From: an uncultured Sphingomonadaceae bacterium | GTDB taxonomy: Bacteria; Pseudomonadota; Alphaproteobacteria; Sphingomonadales; Sphingomonadaceae | Length of the DNA: 64,000 nt | NCBI GenBank assembly: GCA_903871605.1 | Contig: CAIQHF010000018.1 | Coordinates: 62,001-126,000, forward strand | Direction: 5' to 3' | Shown here: piece after piece, positions 55,441 to 63,352 of the stretch | Numbering within the stretch: position 1 is the stretch's first letter | Layout of the letters: each line of letters opens with the position of its first letter | Notes under the pieces: generated by a model | What the model saw: the letters and a program-made list of their open reading frames with translations, nothing else | What the model was told of the DNA's origin: nothing | Databases searched by the model: none | Made by a program: the position numbers and the translations under genes

Positions 55441-57324
55441 TCACGCGACATGCGTCCTCCATATCGCGGCCGGCAGATAGAGCGGCATCGAATCCTCCCA
55501 CTGGCTGTCGGTGAGCAGCCGCTTGTCCGAACCGTCGGCGTTCATGCTGAAGATTTGCCCGTAGGGCTGGAAGGTATTGTCGTAGAGCGCGGCCTCGTCG
55601 CGGAAGCCGTACATGCCGCTCGAATAGAGGATCCGGCCATCCTGGCCCCATACCGCGTGGCCGTCATTGGCGCCGCTCGAGGTCAGCACGCGCAGATCGG
55701 AGCCGTCGGGCCGGATCGTGCAGACGTCGAAATTGGTCGGGGCGGTTTTGCGCGTGAACACGATCAGCGCTCCGTCGGCGGACCAGTCGGGCAGGTTGTC
55801 GGACGCGGTGGTCAGCACGCGCGTCGTTCGCGTCTCGAGATCGAGGATGCGCATCCCCATATTGTCCTCGCCCCAGACGCGGTAGACGAGCCTCTTGCCG
55901 TCGGCCGAATAGCTCGGGAACCCGGAGTGGACGCTGCCGTCGGTAAGCGCTTCGTATCGCGAGCCGTCGGCGCGGACGCGCATGATCGTCGCCTTGCCGT
56001 GCGTGCGCTCCTGGAACCAGGTGCCCATGCCGAACGCGATCCAATGGCCGTCGGGCGACCAGGCCGGCTGGAAGGCGCCGCCGAGCCCCTTCTTGATCAG
56101 CATCGGATCGACGCCCTTGCCCTCGGTGTCGAACACCACGCGGCGATCGCTTCCGTCCGGATTGAAGGTGACGATCGACGAGGTGCCGAGCTGCTTTTCG
56201 GTGATCGCCAGCCGGCCCTGGCGCGAGAGCGCGGGGAAGACGTCGCAGTGGCGATAGTCCCAGTCGGGATCCCAGCTGTAGAGCGGCGTATCCATCTTGC
56301 GCGGTGTGAAGTCGACCTTCTCGTAGATCACCGAGCGGCCGTCGGGCGACCAGCATGGCGAGCGCAGCGGCCGCTTGAGCGGCACCAGCGCGCCCGATGT
56401 ATAGGCGAGCCCCTCGTCGGGGCCGCCCTTGATCTGATAGCCGATTTGGCTGGCGGTCAGGAACTGCGGTGCGACCTTGAGCCCCGGGCCGCTGCTGTGC
56501 TCGACGCGGTCGCCGCTGGCGATGTCGGTCGAGACGATCTGCGAGCCGACCCGGCCGATCCATTCGGGGCGATGCGCGCCCCAGGTGCCTTCGGTGGTGA
56601 TCTCGTAATAGACGATCCGGCGGCCGTCGGGCGACCATTTTGGGGATCCCAGGCAATAGCCGGGTTTGGCGGCGACCCGGCGGAAGCCGGTGCCGTCGGG
56701 CCGGATGACGTAGATGCTGAGTTCCTGCGTATGCTCCCAGCCGTGCCCGCCGTCATGGCCGCGCCACGGCGTGTTGCGGTCGCTGGAAAATGCGATCCAG
56801 GCGCCGTCGGGCGACCAGGACGGGCGGAAATAGCAGTCCGGGCCGTCGGCGGCGCCGGCGATATCCTTGCCGCCGGTCAGGTTGTGCAGCCGGTGCGTCG
56901 CGAGGTCGAGCAGCCAGATGTGCGCCCTGTGATCGCCACGCGTCGAGACGAACGCCATTTTGGAGCCGTCGGGCGACAGCACCGCGGAATCGTCCATCGC
57001 CGGGCCGACGACGAGCGGCTGGACGCCGCTGCCGTCGAGCCGCGCGCGGTACAGGCAGCTATTGCCGTCGCCGGTGCGCTCGGAGGTGAAATAGACCGAC
57101 CGACCGTCGGAGGCGAAGCTCGCATGATAATCGAAGGTCGCAGGCAGCGAGAAGGGCCGTTCGCCGGTGCCGTCGATGTTGGAGACATAGAGCTGCGAGG
57201 AGGAGGGGCCGATCCGGTTCATCAGCATCACGCCCTTCTTGCCGGGACGGGCGGCAGCGGCGAACGCCGGCCTGGCAAGAAGCGCGGCGGTGGGGGCTGC
57301 TGCCAAGAAATCGCGACGCTTCAT
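55441..57324 (-). CDS. Tat-exported WD40-like (PD40/TolB-type) beta-propeller protein
   Basis: A 627-residue protein. MKRRDFLAAAPTAALL is a twin-arginine signal. The mature part is built of repeated PD40 units (WSPDGAWIAFSSDR, WSPDGRRIVYYEI, WSPDGRSVIYEK, WSPDGHWIAFG, YSADGKRLVYR, WSADGALIVFTR), with the order of blades suggesting one or two propellers. TolB-like propellers bind partner proteins, and some act as oligogalacturonide lyases. Neither can be shown here. It lies alone, upstream of tRNA-Gly. Confidence 0.85.
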   Translation of the reverse strand: MKRRDFLAAAPTAALLARPAFAAAARPGKKGVMLMNRIGPSSSQLYVSNIDGTGERPFSLPATFDYHASFASDGRSVYFTSERTGDGNSCLYRARLDGSGVQPLVVGPAMDDSAVLSPDGSKMAFVSTRGDHRAHIWLLDLATHRLHNLTGGKDIAGAADGPDCYFRPSWSPDGAWIAFSSDRNTPWRGHDGGHGWEHTQELSIYVIRPDGTGFRRVAAKPGYCLGSPKWSPDGRRIVYYEITTEGTWGAHRPEWIGRVGSQIVSTDIASGDRVEHSSGPGLKVAPQFLTASQIGYQIKGGPDEGLAYTSGALVPLKRPLRSPCWSPDGRSVIYEKVDFTPRKMDTPLYSWDPDWDYRHCDVFPALSRQGRLAITEKQLGTSSIVTFNPDGSDRRVVFDTEGKGVDPMLIKKGLGGAFQPAWSPDGHWIAFGMGTWFQERTHGKATIMRVRADGSRYEALTDGSVHSGFPSYSADGKRLVYRVWGEDNMGMRILDLETRTTRVLTTASDNLPDWSADGALIVFTRKTAPTNFDVCTIRPDGSDLRVLTSSGANDGHAVWGQDGRILYSSGMYGFRDEAALYDNTFQPYGQIFSMNADGSDKRLLTDSQWEDSMPLYLPAAIWRTHVA

Positions 57325-57816
57325 TCAACTCTCCCCGTGGCGGCCGTCTTGTCGATGATCGACACCCGTCCAGATCTGGCTCGATATGCAGCGCTTACAT
57401 GTCCCGCACACGGCCAATGGCGAGCGTGTCGTGCATCGCGGGACGCGAAGCACCGGACCAGCCCGGCCGACGTCGGGTTCGATCCGACCAGCTAGGCGAT
57501 CGCCGCGATCTTTCGCCCATAACAAGTGCGCAGAGGCCGATCGTTTTCGCCATCGGGCGGTTGTTCGCGCGCGCGCCGTGCGGCACGGCGCCAGTGCTTC
57601 GTGTCTCCCGCCGGCGAACCGGAGCGTCGACCTCACGCCGCCGCTTCCGCCACGAGATAGGCGATCAGCCTGGCCAGCGTCTCGCGCAGTGGAGGCCGTG
57701 CGCCATCATGTCGGTCGACGCGCTATCGTCGGCGTCCGGCGATGGCATCGCGCCTTGGATGTGCAAGGCGCCGCGCGGGACGGTCACCTGTCCCGTCGGA
57801 CGCCCGGGCGTGGAAG
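57325..57816. other. Intergenic stretch, nothing recognised
   Basis: About 490 bases upstream of the PD40 gene. It has no credible coding frame. The stretch near 57472 (GTCGGGTTCGATCCGAC) resembles a tRNA T-arm by chance, but no cloverleaf can be completed around it. Confidence 0.5.
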
Positions 57817-57890
57817 TGGAGCGGGTGAAGGGAATCGAACCCTCGTCGTAAGCTTGGGAAGCTTCTGCTCTACCATTGAGCTACACCCGC
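57817..57890 (-). tRNA. tRNA-Gly(CCC)
   Basis: On the minus strand the acceptor GCGGGTG pairs with CACCCGC, the D-arm is GCTC/GAGC, the anticodon loop TTCCCAA gives anticodon CCC (reads GGG), and the T-arm is GAGGG-TTCGATT-CCCTT. CCA is encoded at 57817-57819. Confidence 0.95.
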
Positions 57891-58048
57891 GACGGCCCGG
57901 AATGGTCGATGCGTGCCGATAGGCACGGACATTCCGTGGCGTGCCTTGCCGGACCCGCCAAGGCGGCGTCGCTCTGCCATAGGATTCAAGGGTGGTCAAC
58001 GCGCGCCGCCGGCGCATCCGCGCGAACCGGCGGCGACGGCGTCGCTGA

Positions 58049-60580
58049 TCAATACCGATAGCGCAGCGTGCCGCCGAACGTCCGCGGTGCGCCGAGGAAG
58101 GCGTCGAGGACCCCGGTCGCGTTGGTCGGGACATTCTGGAAACCCGAATCGAACGCCACCTGCTTGTAATGCGTGTCGAGGATGTTCTCCGACCAGATCT
58201 CGACCGCCCAGCGATCATTCTTCGGGCCGAAGCCGATCCGGGCATTGGCGACGACATAGCCCTTCTGCGTCTTGCCCGGATCGAGATCCGATCCGGTGTT
58301 GTAATGCGACGAATATTTGGCGCCGGCATTGAAGCGCAGCTTGTAGTCGTCGCCGATCGGCTGCGTATAGCTGCCCGACAGCGATGCCGAATAGAGCGGG
58401 GCGAGCGACAGGCGCGAATGACGGCCGCCCTGGAATTCGGTCTTGTGGACAAGATCGGCAAGTTGCGCCTCGGACAGATGGTAGCGCGTGTCGGCGACGG
58501 TGATGCCGCCCTGGAAGGTCAGCCGCGGCGTGGCGAACCAGACGAAATCGGCATCGACGCCCTTGCTGATCACCTTGGGGATCGAATCGACGACGAAGAC
58601 GAGGCCGTTGAACGTGTTGAGCTGGAAGTGGCTGTAGGTCTGGTAGAAGGCGGCGACGTTGAACAGCAGGGTGCGATCGAACAGCGTCGCCTTCTCGCCG
58701 ATCTCGAATGCGTTGTTGGTCTCGTCCTTGAAGCGCGTGTCGCGGATCGGGGTGATCACGGCCGCGGTGCCGGGTGCGCAGCCGGCGTCGCCGACCTGGC
58801 ACTGGACCCGGTCGAGGTTGAATCCGCCGGCCTTGTAGCCGCGCGCATAGGAGGCATAGAGCAGCAGCTGCGGATTGACCCGGTACACCAGCTTGGCGGT
58901 GCCGGTCGGCGCGTGCTCGGCTTCATGCTGGCGGTTGGTGAAATTATTATAGCCTGGGCTGAGGAACGGCAGGCATTCGGTGGCGTCGATCTTCTCGAGC
59001 AATCCGGCGAGGAAGGGCCCGATCGCGGCGAACCCCCCATTGGCCGCCGCGCACGCCGCGCCGCCGCCGATATTGCTGCTGAACTGGTCGAGAGTCTTGA
59101 CGTCGATCGAGTAGCGGAAGCCCCCGTTGAGGCTTAGCCTGTCGGTGATGTGCAGCGTCTCGTTGGTGAACAGCGCATAGGTGTTGTCGGTCTGCCGATA
59201 GCGGTCGACCTGGCCCGATCCCGGCACGTAATCGATCGCGCCGCCGGCTGCGGGGAAGATCGGCAGGCCGTAAAGGAAGGAGGGCACGAGCGCCTTGAAG
59301 AGACCGTTGAGATAGGGGTTGAAGTCGTTGCCGACGAGGATGCTCGTATTCTGGTCGAGCTTTTCGTGCGAAAAGAAGCCGCCGACGACGAAATCGAGCC
59401 TGCCGGTGGTGCCGCCGTAGCGCAGCTCCTGGCTGAGCGTGCGGAACCGCGTCAGATTGCGGTCGTCGTCGGGCAGATAGTCGATGTCGGCGGTCGAGAA
59501 ATCGGCATCGAAGCCGCCCACCGTCTTCCAGTCGCGATAGGCGGTGATCGAGGTCAGCGTGCCCGGGCCGGTGTCCCAATCGGCCTGGACCGACACGCCC
59601 TTGTCGTGGATGTGCTGCGTGTCGGGGCGGTTCGCATAGGCGTTGCGGTCATAGGGGTGCGCGGGGTCGCCGTCATTGCCGCCGAGCGCGGCGACGATGC
59701 CGTTGGCGAGATTGCCTTCGCTCGCGCGGGTGATCACCGCGATGCAGCAATTCTCCTTGCGCCGCGAATAGTCGGCGATGGCGCGGATCCGCAGCGTATC
59801 GCTCGGGCGCAACAGCAATTGGCCGCGGATCGTATAGAAATCGCGATTGGTGTCGTGGCGTGCGGTGCGCGGGCCCGGGCCGGTATCGACGTCGAAAAAG
59901 CCGCCGCGCTGCCGATCGGCGACGTAGAGGCTGGCGGCCACCCCGTCGGTCAGCGGCCCGGTCACCTCCGCCGATCCGCCGACCGCGCCGTAATTGCCGG
60001 CCTCGACATCGGCATTGAAGCCGAACTTGTCCTTGGGGGCGGCGGTGATGATGTTGATCACGCCCGCGGTCGCCGATTTGCCGAACAAGGTGCCTTGCGG
60101 GCCTTTCAGCACCTCGATCCGCTCGACATCGCCCAGATCGCCGAAGCCGACGCCGTTGCGTGGTCGGTAGACGCCGTCGATCACCACGCCGACCGAGGAT
60201 TCGAGCCCGGCATTGTCGCCGACCGTGCCGATGCCGCGGATGCGCGCGGTGGTCGAGGCCTCGCTGCTCGTCGAGGTGACGAGCAGGCCGGGCGCGAGCA
60301 GCGCCAGATCCTTGATGTCCTTGACGCCGGTGTCCTGAAGCAGCTGGCGGCCGACAGTGGTCACCACGATCGGGACATTCTGGAGATTTTCGGTGCGTTT
60401 CTGCGCGGTGACGATGATCTCGTCGACGCTGCGCGGCGCATCGGACGCCGCGGCGGTGGGCGAGGGCGATGCGCCCGGCGTCGGTGCGGCCGCAGATTGC
60501 GCAAGACCCGGCGCCGCCTGGATCGCGAACGCCAGCGCCGCGCCGGATGCGATCAGGCGCAAATGTGTCTTGGATTGCAT
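58049..60580 (-). CDS. TonB-dependent outer-membrane receptor
   Basis: An 843-residue receptor. A signal peptide (cleavage near GLAQ-SAA) and a short Ala/Pro stretch precede the TonB box region DEIIVTAQKRTENLQNVPIV, then the plug domain (VVIDGVYRPRNGVGFGDLGD, VERIEVLKGPQGTLFGKSAT) and a 22-strand barrel ending in FGGTLRYRY, with the final aromatic residue needed for membrane insertion. No siderophore or sugar specificity is evident; the nearby genes do not point to a substrate. The promoter should lie within 60581-60720, where no FUR-like box was recognised. Confidence 0.95.
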   Translation of the reverse strand: MQSKTHLRLIASGAALAFAIQAAPGLAQSAAAPTPGASPSPTAAASDAPRSVDEIIVTAQKRTENLQNVPIVVTTVGRQLLQDTGVKDIKDLALLAPGLLVTSTSSEASTTARIRGIGTVGDNAGLESSVGVVIDGVYRPRNGVGFGDLGDVERIEVLKGPQGTLFGKSATAGVINIITAAPKDKFGFNADVEAGNYGAVGGSAEVTGPLTDGVAASLYVADRQRGGFFDVDTGPGPRTARHDTNRDFYTIRGQLLLRPSDTLRIRAIADYSRRKENCCIAVITRASEGNLANGIVAALGGNDGDPAHPYDRNAYANRPDTQHIHDKGVSVQADWDTGPGTLTSITAYRDWKTVGGFDADFSTADIDYLPDDDRNLTRFRTLSQELRYGGTTGRLDFVVGGFFSHEKLDQNTSILVGNDFNPYLNGLFKALVPSFLYGLPIFPAAGGAIDYVPGSGQVDRYRQTDNTYALFTNETLHITDRLSLNGGFRYSIDVKTLDQFSSNIGGGAACAAANGGFAAIGPFLAGLLEKIDATECLPFLSPGYNNFTNRQHEAEHAPTGTAKLVYRVNPQLLLYASYARGYKAGGFNLDRVQCQVGDAGCAPGTAAVITPIRDTRFKDETNNAFEIGEKATLFDRTLLFNVAAFYQTYSHFQLNTFNGLVFVVDSIPKVISKGVDADFVWFATPRLTFQGGITVADTRYHLSEAQLADLVHKTEFQGGRHSRLSLAPLYSASLSGSYTQPIGDDYKLRFNAGAKYSSHYNTGSDLDPGKTQKGYVVANARIGFGPKNDRWAVEIWSENILDTHYKQVAFDSGFQNVPTNATGVLDAFLGAPRTFGGTLRYRY

Positions 60581-60967
60581 CGGACATCCCTCCTGTTGTC
60601 AGGTCGAGATGGCTGGCCGGACAGCATCCCTCCCTGCCGCGCCCGAGTTTTCGGTGCGCCTTTTCCCGTGTCGCAGAATGCGCACAGCCGGTCGCGGCGT
60701 CAAGCGCAATTGAAGACACGGTATGGACGAACTGTTGCCGGCTCAAGCCGGCGCTGGCTTGCCGCCTATGCCGTCTTGCAACATGCGCCGTGCCTGTTCG
60801 CCGCGATCGCGCAGGCATCGACCTCGCTGGAAGTGGATTATTCGAATGGGCGGTCAGCCAGTCGAGGAGGCGCGGCGGCCCGCGTATCTCGATCGCGGAG
60901 GCGCGAGCGGCGCCGATCCGATCCGCGGAAAGCGCCGCGGCTGGCGCCATGCTCGGCGGCTTGCCGC
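60581..60967. other. Intergenic stretch upstream of the TonB receptor
   Basis: About 390 bases. Short open frames here are Arg/Ser/Pro-rich and look like shadows. It probably carries the receptor promoter. No clear RNA gene or operator palindrome is seen. Confidence 0.5.
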
Positions 60968-61177
60968 CTATGGCGCATAGGGCCGAGCGGTCAGCTGGAT
61001 TCTAAGCTTGGTCCGAAGCTTCGATTCCGCCTCGCGCAGGTCGCCGGCGACGACCATGAAGATGCTCCGATCGAGTGATCTACCCATTTCCGAGGCGACC
61101 GCCTCGATCTGGCCGGCCGCCTTGTCGAGCGCGATGATCGCGTCGGCGGCGATCATCTCCATTCCGCTCGTCGTCAT
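60968..61177 (-). CDS. Small hypothetical protein, 69 residues
   Basis: Starts MTTSGMEMIAADAIIALDKA and contains VASEMGRSLDRSIFMVVAGD, a helical pattern, ending in basic residues (SKLRTKLRIQLTARPYAP). Its start overlaps the stop of the 68-residue gene (61174-61177), so they form a coupled pair. No family is recognised. Confidence 0.55.
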   Translation of the reverse strand: MTTSGMEMIAADAIIALDKAAGQIEAVASEMGRSLDRSIFMVVAGDLREAESKLRTKLRIQLTARPYAP

Positions 61178-61380
61178 TGGGACGTGTCGCTTCCTGCGAA
61201 ACGACGAAGCTCCCTGATCGCCATGCGATAGATCCTGCGACGGCGGCTCGAACGCGACCGGATCGCCTTCGAACGCAGCCGCTCTTCCGCTCTTTCGGCA
61301 TAGGCCGCATGGGCATAGCGGGCCTCTTCCTTGGCCAGCAAGCGATCGGCCTTGGTCATCAGAAGTCGCGACACAATCAT
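61174..61380 (-). CDS. Small basic hypothetical protein, 68 residues
   Basis: Starts MIVSRLLMTKADRLLAKEEA, continues with a long, mostly helical Arg/Lys-rich part (RSKAIRSRSSRRRRIYRMAI). The ATG at 61380 has GGGAGA eight bases upstream. High charge suggests nucleic-acid or membrane interaction, but no domain is recognised. It is coupled to the following small gene. Confidence 0.55.
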   Translation of the reverse strand: MIVSRLLMTKADRLLAKEEARYAHAAYAERAEERLRSKAIRSRSSRRRRIYRMAIRELRRFAGSDTSQ

Positions 61381-61609
61381 GACCGGGTCTCCCTAGGGCG
61401 AAACCTCGAAGCCATCCTCTCGACCAGCAATGTTGTAGATCAGCGCGGCAAGCGATGCCCGATCGGCGGCCCGCTACGCGCACCGTCATGACAGGTTAAG
61501 CGACTGAGAACAGTGGAAAACCCAGTGGTCAGATTGTCGTCCGCAAAGGTTAACAAAGGATTAATCGATAGCGTGAAAACGATAATATGGGTCAATATTC
61601 CAGGAGGAA

Positions 61610-61753
61610 ATGCCGTGTAATTCGCGCGATGATATCGATGGCGGCGTACCGGCTTGGCCATTGAGGCGTGACATCGATCGGCGCTCCACGACGCGCGCTT
61701 GCAGCGCCCTTCGCCGTCCGCCTCGGGTGCGAGCAGCGACGCCAAGCGTTTGA
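61610..61753 (+). CDS. Possible 47-residue peptide
   Basis: ATG at 61610 directly follows AGGAGGAA; the spacing is only two bases, shorter than ideal. The product begins MPCNSRDDIDGGVPAWPLRR and ends Arg/Ala-rich. An AT-rich promoter-like stretch precedes it. No similarity is recognised. Confidence 0.22.
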   Translation: MPCNSRDDIDGGVPAWPLRRDIDRRSTTRACSALRRPPRVRAATPSV

Positions 61754-61919
61754 CAAGGATAATGGCGGAGACGGACTCTTTCGAACGACCGAAATTTAAT
61801 GAGACCTCATGACGCCGGATGAAGCGCTAATATCATCTGATATACAAAGGTTTCACGAGGTTATCCGCAATCCAAGGCGGTCTGCGACAGACCAGAAGAT
61901 ACCACCGAAGCGCATCTCA

Positions 61920-61943
61920 AAGTGGGCATAGAAGTGGGCACAG
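61920..61943. repeat. Tandem 12-base repeats before the integrase
   Basis: AAGTGGGCATAG and AAGTGGGCACAG are adjacent, sharing AAGTGGGCA. They lie 40 bases upstream of the integrase start, a position expected for integrase arm-type or regulator binding sites. Confidence 0.55.
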
Positions 61944-61982
61944 ATTTGAGCTAAAAGGGGTTCGACGGAGAAGGAGGCGTGG

Positions 61983-63170
61983 ATGTCCAGAGCGCTCAAC
62001 CGAATGACCGTTCGCAAGGTCGCTTCGCTCAGCGAGCCAGGGCGCCATGCCGATGGCGGAGGCCTGTATCTCCGGATTACTCCGGCCGGAGCGAAGTCGT
62101 GGGTCTTCATGACGGCAAGTGCCGGGAAGAGAGCCGAGATCGGACTGGGTTCCGAATCGGCCGTCTCGCTGGCCACGGCTCGCAAGCTGGCGTCCGATAT
62201 GCGCGAAGCCGTCGCCACCGGCGCTGATCCCCGTGCGATCGTTGCACCAAAACCGGCCGTTGCAGCGCCCGAACTGATCACTTTCGGGGCGTTTGCCGAG
62301 ACGTACATCTCGAGCGTCGAGGCGGGGTGGCGGAATGACCTCCACCGCAAGCAGTGGCGCAGTTCGCTCCGTGATCATGCCGCCGCTCTGACAACCAAGC
62401 CCATCAAGGATATCGGCACCGAGGACGTGTTGGCGGTGCTCCAGCCAATCTGGCTAACGAAATCCGAGACCGCCAGCCGGGTTCGGGGCCGGATCGAGAA
62501 GATCTTGGCTGCCGCCAAGGCGAGAGGACTGCGTCCACTCGATGCCGCTAACCCGGCTCAGTGGAAGGGGCATCTGGATGTCCTGCTTCCCCGCCGTTTC
62601 AAGCTCACCCGCGGGCATCATGAGGCGCTGCCTTGGCAAGACGCCCCGGCGTTCATGGTAAAGCTTCGCAAGCGCGAGGCGCTCGCCGCCAGGGCGCTGG
62701 AGTTCACGATCCTGACGGCAGCACGCTCCGGCGAGACTCTGGGCACGACCTGGGGCGAGATTGATCTCGATCGTAAGCTCTGGACGATCCCCGCTCATCG
62801 CATGAAGGCGGGCGCCGAGCACGTGGTTCCGCTATCCGAAGCGACCGTCACGCTTCTGCAGGGATTGAAACCGGAAGCGCCTGCAGCGGCCGGCCTCGTC
62901 TTCGCCGTCGGGGGTGCAGCACGCTCGAACATGGCGATGGCGATGCTGCTGCGCCGGATGGATTACGGCGTCACGACCCACGGCATGCGCAGCACCTTCC
63001 GGGACTGGGCCGGTGATGCGACTGAGTTTCCGCGGGAATTGATCGAGCAGGCGCTGGCGCACATGATCAGCAACAAGGCGGAACGGACGTACAGGCGCGG
63101 AACGGCGATCGAGCGGCGGCGCACATTGATGGAAGAGTGGGCGAAATACCTTGGCGGCCCGACGGACTGA
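61983..63170 (+). CDS. Tyrosine-type site-specific integrase (P4-like, DUF4102 N-terminus)
   Basis: A 395-residue integrase. The N-terminal DUF4102-type domain (GRHADGGGLYLRITPAGAKS and GSESAVSLATARKLA) is followed by a SAM-like core-binding domain and the catalytic domain. Its Arg is in LTAARSGETLGTTW, Lys in HRMKAGAEHVVPLS, His-x2-Arg in THGMRSTFRDW, His in ALAHMISN and the nucleophilic Tyr in ERTYRRGT. It integrates or excises an island, presumably the DNA to its right. AAGGAGG with a 5-base gap precedes the ATG. No tRNA is directly adjacent. Confidence 0.95.
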   Translation: MSRALNRMTVRKVASLSEPGRHADGGGLYLRITPAGAKSWVFMTASAGKRAEIGLGSESAVSLATARKLASDMREAVATGADPRAIVAPKPAVAAPELITFGAFAETYISSVEAGWRNDLHRKQWRSSLRDHAAALTTKPIKDIGTEDVLAVLQPIWLTKSETASRVRGRIEKILAAAKARGLRPLDAANPAQWKGHLDVLLPRRFKLTRGHHEALPWQDAPAFMVKLRKREALAARALEFTILTAARSGETLGTTWGEIDLDRKLWTIPAHRMKAGAEHVVPLSEATVTLLQGLKPEAPAAAGLVFAVGGAARSNMAMAMLLRRMDYGVTTHGMRSTFRDWAGDATEFPRELIEQALAHMISNKAERTYRRGTAIERRRTLMEEWAKYLGGPTD

Positions 63171-63352
63171 TGAAGCAGCCGGTCCCCTGTCGCCCAATCC
63201 AAGTCGTTCAAGCGGCCGGGACGCAGGCTTGAAACCAGTCGTTCAGACCACACGTCGCCTCGCCATCTCTGTATTCGCAAGGTCGTTTCGTGAAAGTATG
63301 GTCCGGCAAGAACGCCCGAGACGGAGCGTGGCGAGCACCCGGGAAGGCTTGA

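Larger units (their letters stand above)
61381..61982. other. AT-rich boundary region before the integrase
   Basis: About 600 bases between the last chromosomal-looking gene and the integrase. It is markedly more AT-rich than the flanks, contains a TAATAT box (61583-61588), an isolated AGGAGG (61602-61607) followed closely by a 47-codon frame, and tandem repeats at 61920-61943. It probably holds the island's attachment site, but no core duplication can be shown because the other end is outside the window. Confidence 0.55.

Noticed and set aside
57460-57500. tRNA-like T-arm (GTCGGGTTCGATCCGAC)
   Set aside because: No acceptor, D-arm or anticodon stem can be built around it; the loop is shifted relative to a true T-loop.
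57817-57890. tRNA-Gly as the integration site of the island
   Set aside because: Its 3' end points away from the integrase, and more than 4 kb of ordinary chromosomal genes lie between.
60723-60980. Forward 85-codon frame upstream of the TonB receptor
   Set aside because: Arg/Pro/Gly-rich, no ribosome binding site, overlaps the opposite small gene; no sign of coding constraint.
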